Of a stretch of 64,000 nt of DNA, positions 29,964 to 38,894 are shown in pieces. How positions within the stretch are numbered: position 1 is the first letter of the stretch; each line of letters starts with the position of its first letter. This DNA comes from Sva-07 sp963793335 (GTDB taxonomy: Bacteria > Actinomycetota > Acidimicrobiia > Acidimicrobiales > Ilumatobacteraceae). The notes beneath the pieces are model-generated. The model worked only from the letters and a program-made list of their open reading frames with translations, ran no database searches and was not told where the DNA came from. The stretch spans positions 806,001 through 870,000 of the forward strand of contig CAWBZS010000001.1 in NCBI GenBank assembly GCA_963793335.1. Direction: 5' to 3'. The position numbers and the translations under genes were made by a program.

Positions 29964-31529
29964 TCACGCCTCGGTCGCAGTGACACCCACCACGACGGCT
30001 TCGTCGGCGCCGAGTGCATTGGCCGTGTCGGTGCGCGCCTGGTCGGTCGACAGCAGCACCGTGCCGGCAACAACATCGTCGGGCCACGACGCCGAGTGCT
30101 CGCCGAAGTTCACGAGTACCACGAGATGATCCTCACCCAACCGGCGGTCGAAACGCAGCACCTCGCCGTCCAACGCCGAGAAGTCGATCGATCCGGACCG
30201 CAGCGCAGCCTCACCACGTCGCAGCGCGAGCAGCCGCCGGTAGAGCGAGTGCATCGAGGCAGGATCGCCGATCTGGACATCCGCTGCGTGGGTGGACGCA
30301 TTGACGGGGAACGGGAGCCACGGGCGAGTCGGCCAGCCGTGGCCGACCTCGGCGTCTCCGTCGCTCGTCCACGGGATCGGCGCACGGCATCCGTCGCGGC
30401 CGTCGGGGTCGACGACACGCTCGGGAGGCACCGCGCCATCCTCGAGCCCCAACTCTTCGCCGGCGTACAGGAACGGCGTACCTCGCATGGTGAGGGCGAG
30501 CACCGCGGCCGCTCGCGCACGCGCTTCGGTGCCATACCGACTGCGATGCCGCGACTGATCGTGATTCGAGAGCACGAAGGTGGGCCATCGCGGTTCGGCG
30601 AAGTCGGCTTCCATCTTCGACAGCGCCGAATGCATCCGGTCGGGTTCCCACGTCGTGTGGAGCGGACGGAAGTCGAACGACAGGTGCAGTTCCGGCGCCC
30701 CACCGTCGAGGTCGCCGAGGTACGACGCGCTCTCACCATCGCGGAGCAGGTACACCTCCCCCACCATCATCGGGTCGTGGTCGTACCCGTCGAGCAAGGA
30801 ACGGATCCGCCGCAGCAGTTCATGGCCGAACTCGCGGTCGGTGACGAGCAGGGGCATGGTGACGAGATGTTCGGGGAGGTCCTCGACGTCGATGCCCTTG
30901 CCGATCAGGTTCACCACGTCCGCTCGAAACCCATCGACCCCCCGATCGAGCCAGTACCGCAGCGTGTCCTGCATGGCGGCTTCGACGTCCGGATTGGCCC
31001 AGTTGAGGTCCGGCTGCTCGGACAGGAACACGTGGAGATACGACTGATCGGTGCCCTCGTCGTGCGTCCACGCCGGTACCCCCTTGAACTGCGCCATCCA
31101 GTTGGTCGGTGGCGAGCCATCGGCGTGACGGTCACGCCACACATACCAGTCACGCTTCGGGTTGTCGCGCGACGAGCGCGATTCGACGAACCACGGGTGG
31201 TCGCTGGAGGTGTGATTGGGGACCCAATCGAGCAACAACCGCATGCCGCGCCGATGCACGCCGTCGATCAATTCGTCGAAATCGGCGTCTGTGCCGAACA
31301 CGGGATCGATGCCGCAGTAGTCGGCCACGTCGTAGCCGAAGTCACGCATCGGAGACGTGAAGATCGGCGACAGCCACAGCGCGTCCACACCGAGATCGGC
31401 GAGATAGTCGAGCTTGCTGGTGATCCCGGCGAGATCGCCGACGCCGTCACCGTTCGAGTCGGCGAACGACCTCGGATAGATCTGATAGACGACGGCATCG
31501 CGCCACCACGGAATCGGTTGATTGCTCAT
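29964..31529 (-). CDS. GH13 alpha-glucosidase-type enzyme
   Basis: 521 aa, close to oligo-1,6-/alpha-glucosidases. N-terminus 'WWRDAVVYQIYPRSFADSNGDGVGDL'. The four GH13 regions are visible: I 'LLLDWVPNHTS', II 'GVDGFRADVVNLIGKG' (nucleophile Asp), III 'MVGEVYLL' (acid Glu) and IV 'LSNHDQSRHRSRYG'. No signal peptide, so it acts on an intracellular alpha-glucoside. Its start overlaps the stop of the dioxygenase-like gene. Exact linkage specificity is not readable. Confidence 0.92.
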   Translation of the reverse strand: MSNQPIPWWRDAVVYQIYPRSFADSNGDGVGDLAGITSKLDYLADLGVDALWLSPIFTSPMRDFGYDVADYCGIDPVFGTDADFDELIDGVHRRGMRLLLDWVPNHTSSDHPWFVESRSSRDNPKRDWYVWRDRHADGSPPTNWMAQFKGVPAWTHDEGTDQSYLHVFLSEQPDLNWANPDVEAAMQDTLRYWLDRGVDGFRADVVNLIGKGIDVEDLPEHLVTMPLLVTDREFGHELLRRIRSLLDGYDHDPMMVGEVYLLRDGESASYLGDLDGGAPELHLSFDFRPLHTTWEPDRMHSALSKMEADFAEPRWPTFVLSNHDQSRHRSRYGTEARARAAAVLALTMRGTPFLYAGEELGLEDGAVPPERVVDPDGRDGCRAPIPWTSDGDAEVGHGWPTRPWLPFPVNASTHAADVQIGDPASMHSLYRRLLALRRGEAALRSGSIDFSALDGEVLRFDRRLGEDHLVVLVNFGEHSASWPDDVVAGTVLLSTDQARTDTANALGADEAVVVGVTATEA

Positions 31530-32344
31530 TGGTTCGTCACCTCTCGCTCATCGGGAGCACCGACGAGTGGGTTGAGTTCACTTGCTGCGAATTGGCCGGG
31601 CTCGGTGTTCCGGAGCCACACGAGACGGTCGAGTTTCTGACCGTCGTTGGTCGGTTCGATCACACGGGCACCGTCGGCGAACCAGATCACGGTCATCACC
31701 TCACGGTCGACGTCGGTGGTGTTCGGATTGGCCCGATGCAGGGTCCAGCCGAGGTGGAAGCTTGCATCGCCGGCACGCATCGGCCCGGTGGATCGGCGCT
31801 CGATGTCGGTGTCCGCCAGGTAGCCGTCGTAGAACGCGTCGGCTTGAGCGGAGATCGCCTGGTCGCCGATCGGGCCGTGGTGGGTACCGCTGGCGAATTC
31901 GAGGTCGCCCATCGCCGGCTCGACATCGTGGAGGGGCAGCCACATGGTGATGGTGCGATCGGTGTCGAGCGGCCAGTACCACTGGTCCTGGTGCCACGGC
32001 GTGTGGCCGCCGCCCGCCACCTTGAACAACGCTTGATCGTGGTACACCCGCACCGCCTCGACGCCGAGCAGCGCAGCGGCCGTGCGAGCGAGTTCGGAAT
32101 GCAGCGTGAGCTCGCAGACCGCATCGCTGGTCTGCCACAGGTTCATGTACTGGTCGAACGCCGCCCGATACGTCTCGTTGCCCGGCGGGAGTTCCACCTT
32201 GAACCCACTCGCGAGCGCGTCGTTGACGATCCGACGAAAACGCGCCACCTCGGCCGGAGGCAGCAGCCCTCGCACCACCACCTGGCCGTGACGGTCGAGT
32301 TCGGCCCGCTCGTCGTCCAACACGATCGCGAGTCTCGCACGCAT
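31526..32344 (-). CDS. phytanoyl-CoA dioxygenase (PhyH) family protein
   Basis: 272 aa Fe(II)/2-oxoglutarate oxygenase fold. The metal pair is visible as 'TPWHQDQWYWPLD' (H-x-D) and the distal His in 'LHRANPNTTD'; an Arg some ten residues further on could bind 2-oxoglutarate. Bacterial members hydroxylate diverse small molecules, not only phytanoyl-CoA, so the substrate is unknown. It is coupled to the GH13 gene by a 4-bp overlap and divergent from the GH92-GT4 pair across 83 bp, suggesting one pathway on a sugar-containing compound. Confidence 0.88.
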   Translation of the reverse strand: MRARLAIVLDDERAELDRHGQVVVRGLLPPAEVARFRRIVNDALASGFKVELPPGNETYRAAFDQYMNLWQTSDAVCELTLHSELARTAAALLGVEAVRVYHDQALFKVAGGGHTPWHQDQWYWPLDTDRTITMWLPLHDVEPAMGDLEFASGTHHGPIGDQAISAQADAFYDGYLADTDIERRSTGPMRAGDASFHLGWTLHRANPNTTDVDREVMTVIWFADGARVIEPTNDGQKLDRLVWLRNTEPGQFAASELNPLVGAPDEREVTNQ

Positions 32345-32427
32345 TCACACCGCTGAAACGATCGCGGAACATCGAGTTCGTAGCGTGGCCAGATGCCGCC
32401 AGTTCTCGTCGCCGACCGAGGAGCACG

Positions 32428-34680
32428 ATGATCGAGGCGGTCGATCCGTTCATCGGCACCGAGGCCACCGACCTCGCGCCGTCGACCGGTCTCGCAGCGA
32501 GCTGGTGGTGGCCGAAACCGCAAGTCGGCAACACGCACCCCGGCGCCACCTCACCGCTCGGCATGGTGTCGGCGTGCGCCTACTCCGGTGCGTACCCAAC
32601 CGGATACGGGATGTACGAACTCTCGACAGAAGGGGTGCCGTCGTCGCTGCACGACCGGCTCAAGGCATCGGGGTTCACACACTTCCAGCAATCCGGAACG
32701 GGCGCGATCCGCAAGTACTACAACTACCTGCGCGTCACCCCCATGCTCGACCCGCTGGACGATCTCGGCGCCGTGTGGGCGCTTCGCGACGAGATCGCCG
32801 AGCCCGGCTACTACTCGTCGACGCTCGACAACGGCATCCGAGCCGAGCTGACGGTGGGCCCCAAGTCCGCAGTGCATCGCTACACGTTCCCAGCGCGGCC
32901 GGATGCGCGGCTGGTGGTCGACTTCTCGCTCGGCGGGCTCGCGATCGAACACGGTCGCACCGTGCCCACCCGTGCGCACCTCTCCACGCTCGAACCCGGA
33001 GTCGCCGAAGGTGAGATCGTGGTCGAAGGGGCGCCGTTGGCGGTGCACATCGAGTGCGACACCCCGTCGTGGCGACAGATGCTCTGGTACGACCAGCGGT
33101 TGATGCCCGGCGGCACGCAGCTCGAGTTCGATTCGATTCGGGCGACGACGTTGCGACCATTCGGTCTCATCCTGATGGGCGCCACCGAGCCCGGGCAGTC
33201 CGTGGAGTTGCGGTTCGGCTTCTCCCTGCGCGGCGTGGAGCAGGCGCGTCGCAATCTGCACACCGACTGTGGCGAGAGCCGCCGGAGCTTCGAGCGGCGC
33301 CGGGCGGCCACCCGCACCGACTGGGCCAACCGACTCGACACGATCCGGGTCGAGACCGCGTCCAGCGAGCGTCGCACGGTCTTCGCCACTGCCCTGTACC
33401 ACTCGTTGATCAAGCCGAGTTTTGCTCCGAACGAGAGCCCCTTCTGGCCGTCGTCGGGCCCATTCGTGTTCGACATCGCCACGATGTGGGACATCTACCG
33501 AACCCAGCTGCCGTTGATCACGCTGCTGGCGCCGGCTCGAGCGGTGGAACTGGCGACCGCGCTGCTCATGATCTGTGAAGAGGAGGGCAACCTGCCGATC
33601 GGCTATCGCATGGCTCGGGGCGCCGACCGTTTCTCCCGCCAGGGCAGCGCACTGGCGCACACGTTCCTCGCCGACGTCTGTGCACTCGAACTGGAGGGCA
33701 TCGATTGGGAGTGGGCACTGGTCCACATGCACACCGACCTGCGTCGCAACTACGGCGAGGAGTTCCTCGAACGCGGGGTCGCCCACCCGATCACCCACAC
33801 CCTCGACCTCACGTTCGGCTACCACTGCACCGCTCAGGTCGCCCGCCACATCGGCGACACCGACCTCGCCGACCAGCTCGACGCGATGGCCACCCGATGG
33901 GTCGACGCCTTCGATCCGACGACCGGGCTGCTCGTCGACTCGACGTTCTACGAGGGCGGTAAGTGGAACTACTCGTTTCGGCTCACCCACGACATGGCCC
34001 GTCGCATCGCGTTGGCCGGTGGTGAGGCCAACTTCATCGACCTGCTGGACGCGTTCTTCGGCTTCGGCGCAGGACCGGTCAAGCAGCTCGGTCAGGCACC
34101 CGATGCCGACTCGGTCGCCGCGGGCTACGCACTGAACCGGTTCGAGGGGTTGAACAACGAGCCCGACATGGAAGCCCCCTGGGCCTACCACTACGTCGGT
34201 CGACCCGACCGCACCGCCGAGGTCGTCCATGCTGCGATCAACAACCAGTTCGGTCCCGGTCGAGGCGGCCTGCCGGGAAACGACGACTCCGGCGGCCTCA
34301 GCTCGTGGTACGTGTGGGCCTCGATGGGGCTCTTTCCCGTCGCCGGCCAGCAACTCGTGTTCATCAACGCACCGTCGTTCGCGCACATCCGCATCACCGT
34401 GCCCGGCGGCACGTTCGTGATCGAGACGACCGGGTTCGTCGAACCCGAACCGGACGGGCCGGTGCAGTACGTGCAGGCGGTCCGCCTCGACGATCGCGAG
34501 CTCGATCGAAGCTGGATCAGCACGGCCGAGCTGCACCGAGGCGGACGGCTCCACATCGAACTCGGCCCGACACCGACTGCGTGGGGCACCACCATCCGCC
34601 CGCCTTCGGCCTCGACCACCCACGCAACTGCGCTGGCGCACCCCACCGATACCCCACTCGACGAACGGAGCACCCCATGA
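32428..34680 (+). CDS. GH92 family glycoside hydrolase (alpha-mannosidase type)
   Basis: 750 aa. The N-terminal beta domain starts 'VDPFIGTEATDLA', a family opening. The (alpha/alpha)6 domain carries 'FYEGGKWNYSFRLTHDM', with Glu where the family's general acid lies, and 'GLPGNDDSGGLSSWYVWASMG', the Asp pair of the catalytic base region. 'NNEPDMEAPWAYHYVG' is also conserved. GH92 enzymes are Ca-dependent exo-alpha-mannosidases. Characterised ones are usually secreted, but this has no signal peptide, so the substrate should be intracellular. The stop overlaps the GT4 start (ATGA). Confidence 0.92.
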   Translation: MIEAVDPFIGTEATDLAPSTGLAASWWWPKPQVGNTHPGATSPLGMVSACAYSGAYPTGYGMYELSTEGVPSSLHDRLKASGFTHFQQSGTGAIRKYYNYLRVTPMLDPLDDLGAVWALRDEIAEPGYYSSTLDNGIRAELTVGPKSAVHRYTFPARPDARLVVDFSLGGLAIEHGRTVPTRAHLSTLEPGVAEGEIVVEGAPLAVHIECDTPSWRQMLWYDQRLMPGGTQLEFDSIRATTLRPFGLILMGATEPGQSVELRFGFSLRGVEQARRNLHTDCGESRRSFERRRAATRTDWANRLDTIRVETASSERRTVFATALYHSLIKPSFAPNESPFWPSSGPFVFDIATMWDIYRTQLPLITLLAPARAVELATALLMICEEEGNLPIGYRMARGADRFSRQGSALAHTFLADVCALELEGIDWEWALVHMHTDLRRNYGEEFLERGVAHPITHTLDLTFGYHCTAQVARHIGDTDLADQLDAMATRWVDAFDPTTGLLVDSTFYEGGKWNYSFRLTHDMARRIALAGGEANFIDLLDAFFGFGAGPVKQLGQAPDADSVAAGYALNRFEGLNNEPDMEAPWAYHYVGRPDRTAEVVHAAINNQFGPGRGGLPGNDDSGGLSSWYVWASMGLFPVAGQQLVFINAPSFAHIRITVPGGTFVIETTGFVEPEPDGPVQYVQAVRLDDRELDRSWISTAELHRGGRLHIELGPTPTAWGTTIRPPSASTTHATALAHPTDTPLDERSTP

Positions 34681-35957
34681 ACCCGAACCGACGTCTCGTG
34701 ATCGTCGTACGCGCCGACCCGGTGATCTGCGGACACTCCGGTGAGGCCCGAAATCTCGCCGAGGTGGCACTCACGCGAGGCTTCGACGACGTGCGCATCG
34801 TCACCTGGCCGATTCCCACGCTGCAGGCTGCCGGCCTGCCGCTCAAACCGCTCGACGCCGTGCTCCCCTACAGTCCCGGAATCACGGTCGAACGCCCCGA
34901 CCCGGTCGGCGACTACAAAGTGCCCGACGCCAGGTTCTATGCAGGCATCGTCGGCCGACTCGTCGAGCTGTTCACCGACGGGGTCCCGACTGTGGCGATG
35001 TCGTTGTACCTCACGCCCCACGCCACCGCGGTCAACGATGCCGTCGCTGTGGCTCGCGCCACCGGGCTCCCCGTCGACGTCACCACGATCGCCGAAGCCG
35101 TCGGATCCGACATCACCAACGTGGTGCGTACCTCGGTCGAGGAGCAGATGTTCGGCGCCGCGGCACAGGTGTTCACGACCTACCTCGCCAACGACCACTG
35201 CGTCGCCGTGTCGGAGTTCACCAAGGAACTCATCGTCGAGTCCGCCGAGGCGATCGATGCGCGCCACGGCACTACGTTCGCCGCGCAGTGCCGCGAGCGT
35301 GTCGCCATCTCGTATCCGGCGATCGACAGCCGCCAGTTCACCGAACTCGACCGCGGCCGACTGGACGACGTCCTCGCTCGACGTGGCCTGGCCGACGACG
35401 GATACGTGCTGTTCCTGTCCCGGGTCACCAAGGCGAAAGGGGTCGACGATCTCATCGACGGCTACGCCGCGAGCCATGCGAGCGACCGGGTGCCGCTGGT
35501 GATTGCCGGCACCGGGCCCGAGGCGCCAGCGCTCCGGGCTCGGGCCGAAGCGTCCTCGGCGGCCGACCGCATCGTGTTCTTCGACGACGTCGACGACGAC
35601 GAGAAGACGTTCCTGATGGCCGGAAGCGCTGCCTACGTCCTGCCGAGCAAGCCACGCCCCGAGTTCGTCGAGACGTTCGGCATTGCGTTGGTCGAGAAGA
35701 TGCTCGCCGGCGGCGGCCCGGTGATCAGCACGGCAACCGGCGGGATTCCGGAGGCGATCGGCGATCACGCCACCGTGGTCCCGATCGGGGATCCGATGAG
35801 CATCGCCCAGGCGTTGGACGACGCGATCCTGCGGACGTCACCCGAGCAGCGCGCCGTCCTCGCAGCCGCCGCCCGCGAGCACGCGATGCAATTCGACCGG
35901 GTCAACGTGTTCGACCGCCTGTTCGGCCGCCTCGACCCCACCGTGGCCGCCGCCTGA
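34677..35957 (+). CDS. GT4 family glycosyltransferase
   Basis: 426 aa GT-B enzyme. The ATG at 34677 lies within the ATGA overlap with GH92; an upstream open extension in the same frame runs inside the GH92 gene and is a shadow. Donor-site motifs are 'LFLSRVTKAKGVDDLI', 'VIAGTGPEAPAL' and 'EFVETFGIALVEKMLAGGGPVISTA' (E-x7-E type). The N-terminus 'VVRADPVICGHSGEARNLAEVA' resembles enzymes that build small glycosides such as mannosylfructose or sucrose derivatives. Donor and acceptor are unknown. Tight coupling to a mannosidase-type hydrolase suggests both act on the same glycoside. Confidence 0.88.
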   Translation: MNPNRRLVIVVRADPVICGHSGEARNLAEVALTRGFDDVRIVTWPIPTLQAAGLPLKPLDAVLPYSPGITVERPDPVGDYKVPDARFYAGIVGRLVELFTDGVPTVAMSLYLTPHATAVNDAVAVARATGLPVDVTTIAEAVGSDITNVVRTSVEEQMFGAAAQVFTTYLANDHCVAVSEFTKELIVESAEAIDARHGTTFAAQCRERVAISYPAIDSRQFTELDRGRLDDVLARRGLADDGYVLFLSRVTKAKGVDDLIDGYAASHASDRVPLVIAGTGPEAPALRARAEASSAADRIVFFDDVDDDEKTFLMAGSAAYVLPSKPRPEFVETFGIALVEKMLAGGGPVISTATGGIPEAIGDHATVVPIGDPMSIAQALDDAILRTSPEQRAVLAAAAREHAMQFDRVNVFDRLFGRLDPTVAAA

Positions 35958-35982
35958 CGACATGCCCCCACCCGATCCCCGA

Positions 35983-36160
35983 CCCACCCGGTTGCGGTGA
36001 GAGGTGAGCGGCACCCCTCCCCACAGATCTCACCAGTGGCGAAACCCACCCGGTTGCGGTGAGAGGTGAGCGGCACCCCTCCCCACAGATCTCACCGGTG
36101 GCGAAACCCACCCGGTTGCGGTGAGAGGTGAGCGGCACCCCTCCCCACAGATCTCACCGG
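35983..36160. repeat. 62-bp tandem repeat, three copies, hairpin forming
   Basis: Units start at 35983, 36045 and 36107, each beginning CCCACCCGGTTGCGGTGAGA. Copies 1 and 2 are 62 bp and almost identical; copy 3 matches for ~54 bp. Each holds GGTGAG...CTCACC arms about 20 bases apart, so each can fold as a hairpin in either strand. It fills the gap between the convergent GT4 and nitroreductase genes and could act as a bidirectional terminator. Since 62 is not a multiple of 3, the open frames crossing it are artefacts. Confidence 0.95.
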
Positions 36161-36180
36161 AGCGGGATGGGGCGAGGGGA

Positions 36181-36831
36181 TCAGACGAAGGTGGCGAACA
36201 CCTCGAGCGGTTCACGCTCGGTCGTCAGCGAATTGATCGGTGCGTCGGGGTCGGCGTGGCCGATCGCCACACCACAGAAGATCCGTTGCTCCTCGGGGGC
36301 ACCGACGAACTCGCTGACGGCGTTCTCGTAGACCGCCCACGCCTCCTGCGGACACGTGTCGAGGCCAGCTTCCTGGGCGAGCAGCATGAAGGTCTGGAGG
36401 AACATCCCGAGGTCCGACCACTGCGGCGGCCCCATGATTCGGTCGATGAAGCAGAAGATCGCCGCTGGCGCGCCGAAGAAGTCGAGGTTCTTCGCGAACT
36501 GACCGAGGCGTCCTGCCTTGTCCTCGCGTTCGATGCCGAGGGTGGCGTACATGTCTTCGCCGACCTTGAAGCGCGAGCTGCGATACGGCTCGTTCAGGGG
36601 CGACGGATAGATGTCGTACGCGGCGGGCTCGATCGGCCGCGAGGAGAGGAACTCGCGAAAGCGCGCCATCGAATCACCGTTGACGACGTAGATCCGCCAC
36701 GGCTGCACGTTGCCTCCCGACGGCGCCCGAGACGAGGTTGCCAGCAGCTGCCTGATCGTGTCGTCCGAGACGGGATCGGGCAGGAATGCTCGGACGGACT
36801 TGCGGGCATTGACGGCATCGGTGACGTTCAC
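36181..36831 (-). CDS. nitroreductase family FMN protein
   Basis: 216 aa from the GTG at 36831 ('MNVTDAVNARKSVRAFLPDP'). The frame remains open far upstream through the divergent MFS gene, but that part is low complexity. The FMN-binding blocks are 'ARKSVRAF', 'SSRAPSGGNVQPWRIYVV' and, near the end, 'GVAIGHADPDAPINSL'. Members reduce nitroaromatics, quinones or other acceptors with NAD(P)H. It is divergent from an MFS exporter that is followed by an HxlR regulator, a common redox/xenobiotic arrangement. Confidence 0.88.
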   Translation of the reverse strand: MNVTDAVNARKSVRAFLPDPVSDDTIRQLLATSSRAPSGGNVQPWRIYVVNGDSMARFREFLSSRPIEPAAYDIYPSPLNEPYRSSRFKVGEDMYATLGIEREDKAGRLGQFAKNLDFFGAPAAIFCFIDRIMGPPQWSDLGMFLQTFMLLAQEAGLDTCPQEAWAVYENAVSEFVGAPEEQRIFCGVAIGHADPDAPINSLTTEREPLEVFATFV

Positions 36832-36897
36832 CGCCGCAGTCTGGCCCCTGACGGCGGCGCCGGTCGAACCGCCACTCCTTCGGGTGATCACGCTTTG

Positions 36898-36912
36898 GTT
36901 CAATGATTGGAC
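36898..36912. promoter_or_regulatory. imperfect palindrome in the nitroreductase/MFS divergent region
   Basis: GTTCAATGATTGGAC is a 15-bp dyad with one mismatched pair, 31 bp upstream of the MFS start and 67 bp from the nitroreductase start. It could be the operator for the HxlR regulator encoded downstream. Support is position and symmetry only. Confidence 0.35.
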
Positions 36913-36942
36913 TTTCTCTCCGCATCGTGCCACAGTGCAGCG

Positions 36943-38370
36943 ATGACGGCGGCAGCCCCACCCGAACCCACACCGGTCGCGACGGACGCGATCTCGCGTG
37001 AGGCTCGTCTCACACTGGCGGTCGCATCGCTGGCCGTGCTGGCGGTCTTCCTCGACACGACCGTGCTGTTCGTCGCGTTCCCGGACATCGTTGCCACGTT
37101 CGACTCGGTGGCACCGGCGCAACTGTCGTGGGTGCTCAACGCGTACACGATCGTCTTCGCCGCCCTGCTCGTACCCGCCGGCAAGTTCGCCGACCGGCTC
37201 GGTCACCGGCGGGCGTTCCTGTTCGGTTCCATCCTGTTCACGCTGGCATCGATGGCCTGCGGCTTCGCACCATCGGCCGGCATGCTGATCGCGTTCCGGG
37301 TCGTGCAGGCGGTGGGCGCTGCGACACTGATCCCGTCGTCGCTGGCGCTGTTGCTTCGTGCGTTCCCTCCGGCCAAGGTCCCGTTCGCTGTTGCGATCTG
37401 GGGCGCCAGCGGCGCGGTGGCCGGGGCACTGGGACCGACACTCGGCGCACTGCTGGTCGAGGGTGCGAGCTGGCGGTGGGTGTTCTTCATCAACCTGCCA
37501 ATCGGGCTGTTCACCGTGATCGCCGGGCGTCGCATCCTCAGCGAGTCCAAGGACGAGTCGGCGGTGCTGCCCTCGCCGACCGGCGTGATCCTGATCGCGG
37601 CCGCCGCAGGGCTCGTGTCGCTCGGGCTCGTGCAGAGCGAATCGTGGGGATGGACCGACGCGCGCACGATCGGATCGATCGTCGGCGGCATCGCGGTGTT
37701 TGCATTGTTCGTCGTCCATCAGCGCGCAACGTCGGCTCCTGCGCTGAACCTGGAGCTGTTCGCGATCGGCAACTTCTCGTGGGGCAACGCCGCATCGTTC
37801 GTCTTCGGTACCGCGTTCACAGCGATGTTCTTCTCGTCGATCCTGTTCCTCACCGAGGTGTGGCAGTACTCGATCCTGCGCGCAGGCTTCGCTGTCGCCC
37901 CCGGCCCAGCGCTCGTCGCCGTGTTGGCGCCGTACATGGGCAATCTCGCCGGCCGAGTCGGACAACGACCACTGCTGATCATCGGTGGCGTGGCATTCGC
38001 TGTCGGCGGACTGTGGCGGCTCGTGTTCCTCGATGGCACACCGAACTACGTCAGCGAGTACCTCCCATCGATGCTGTTCACCGGAATCGGCGTGGCGATG
38101 TGTCTTCCACAGCTCTCGAGCGTGGTCGCCCAGTCGTTGCCGCCGAACCGGCTCGGCGTCGGCGGTGGCTCGAACCAGGCCATCCGCCAGTTCGGTGGGA
38201 CGCTCGGCGTAGCGATGACCGTCGCGTTCGTCGCCGCACCCGCGTCGCTGGCCGAGGCGCTGTCGAACTTCGACCTCGTGTGGTGGTTGCTGATCATCGG
38301 CGGCCTCCTCACCTCGCTGCTCTCTCTCCCGCTCGTCACCCGACGACCGTCAATCGTCCCCGCTTCGTAA
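36943..38370 (+). CDS. MFS drug transporter, DHA2 (14-TM) type
   Basis: 475 aa from the ATG at 36943 ('MTAAAPPEPTPVATDA'). About 14 hydrophobic segments are visible. Motif C-like and family blocks include 'FLDTTVLFVAFPDIVATF', 'SWVLNAYTIVFAALLVPAGKFADRLGHRRAFL' (motif A region) and 'WGASGAVAGALGPTLGALLV'. DHA2 members export drugs and dyes using the proton gradient; the substrate is unknown. The HxlR regulator gene starts 12 bases after the stop. Confidence 0.92.
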   Translation: MTAAAPPEPTPVATDAISREARLTLAVASLAVLAVFLDTTVLFVAFPDIVATFDSVAPAQLSWVLNAYTIVFAALLVPAGKFADRLGHRRAFLFGSILFTLASMACGFAPSAGMLIAFRVVQAVGAATLIPSSLALLLRAFPPAKVPFAVAIWGASGAVAGALGPTLGALLVEGASWRWVFFINLPIGLFTVIAGRRILSESKDESAVLPSPTGVILIAAAAGLVSLGLVQSESWGWTDARTIGSIVGGIAVFALFVVHQRATSAPALNLELFAIGNFSWGNAASFVFGTAFTAMFFSSILFLTEVWQYSILRAGFAVAPGPALVAVLAPYMGNLAGRVGQRPLLIIGGVAFAVGGLWRLVFLDGTPNYVSEYLPSMLFTGIGVAMCLPQLSSVVAQSLPPNRLGVGGGSNQAIRQFGGTLGVAMTVAFVAAPASLAEALSNFDLVWWLLIIGGLLTSLLSLPLVTRRPSIVPAS

Positions 38371-38382
38371 GATCGGCCTTCC

Positions 38383-38835
38383 ATGCGACGCACGTCATTC
38401 GACACGATGCAGTGCTCGATCGCGCAAACGCTCGACGTCGTTGGCGACCCGTGGACACTGCTGGTGGTCCGCGAGGCGTTCTTCGGCACCGCCCGATTCG
38501 ATGACTTCCGTCGCTCTCTCGGGATTCCACGAGCGACGCTGACCGCCCGGTTGGCGACGCTCGTCGAGCATGGCGTCCTCGAGCGACGAACCGAACGCGA
38601 CACGCCGAGCCGTCCGATCTATGCGCTGACGGCGAAGGGACGGGCGCTCAGCCCGGTGATGGTGGCGCTCATGCAGTGGGGCGACGAATGGTCCGACATC
38701 GGTGACCCCCCGGTGACCCTGGTCGACCTCGAGACGGACGAGCCGATCGAGCCGGTCTACATCGATCGACGAACCGGCGCGGCACTGCGCGATCTCCGAC
38801 TCGGGCGACGCGTCAACGCACCCTCGACGAGCTGA
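38383..38835 (+). CDS. HxlR-family transcriptional regulator
   Basis: 150 aa. The winged-helix core 'CSIAQTLDVVGDPWTLLVVREAFFGTARFDDFRRSLGIP' is diagnostic of HxlR, with the single upstream Cys12 that senses oxidants or electrophiles in HypR-type members. It probably controls the MFS exporter just upstream and perhaps the divergent nitroreductase. The C-terminal ~40 residues extend past the DNA-binding domain without a recognised fold. Confidence 0.92.
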   Translation: MRRTSFDTMQCSIAQTLDVVGDPWTLLVVREAFFGTARFDDFRRSLGIPRATLTARLATLVEHGVLERRTERDTPSRPIYALTAKGRALSPVMVALMQWGDEWSDIGDPPVTLVDLETDEPIEPVYIDRRTGAALRDLRLGRRVNAPSTS

Positions 38836-38894
38836 ATCGGCCCACGGACGCCTGCGCTCGGAGACCGTGTCGTGGCATCGCGTAGCGTCATGGG

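Noticed and set aside
35983..36160. Possible CRISPR array.
   Set aside because: Units are contiguous with no unique spacers, and no cas genes are present.
35902..36215. Minus-strand open frames with repeated 'PLTSHRNRVGFATGEICGEG' peptides.
   Set aside because: They are translations of the 62-bp tandem repeat; the unit is not a multiple of three, so the frames are accidental.
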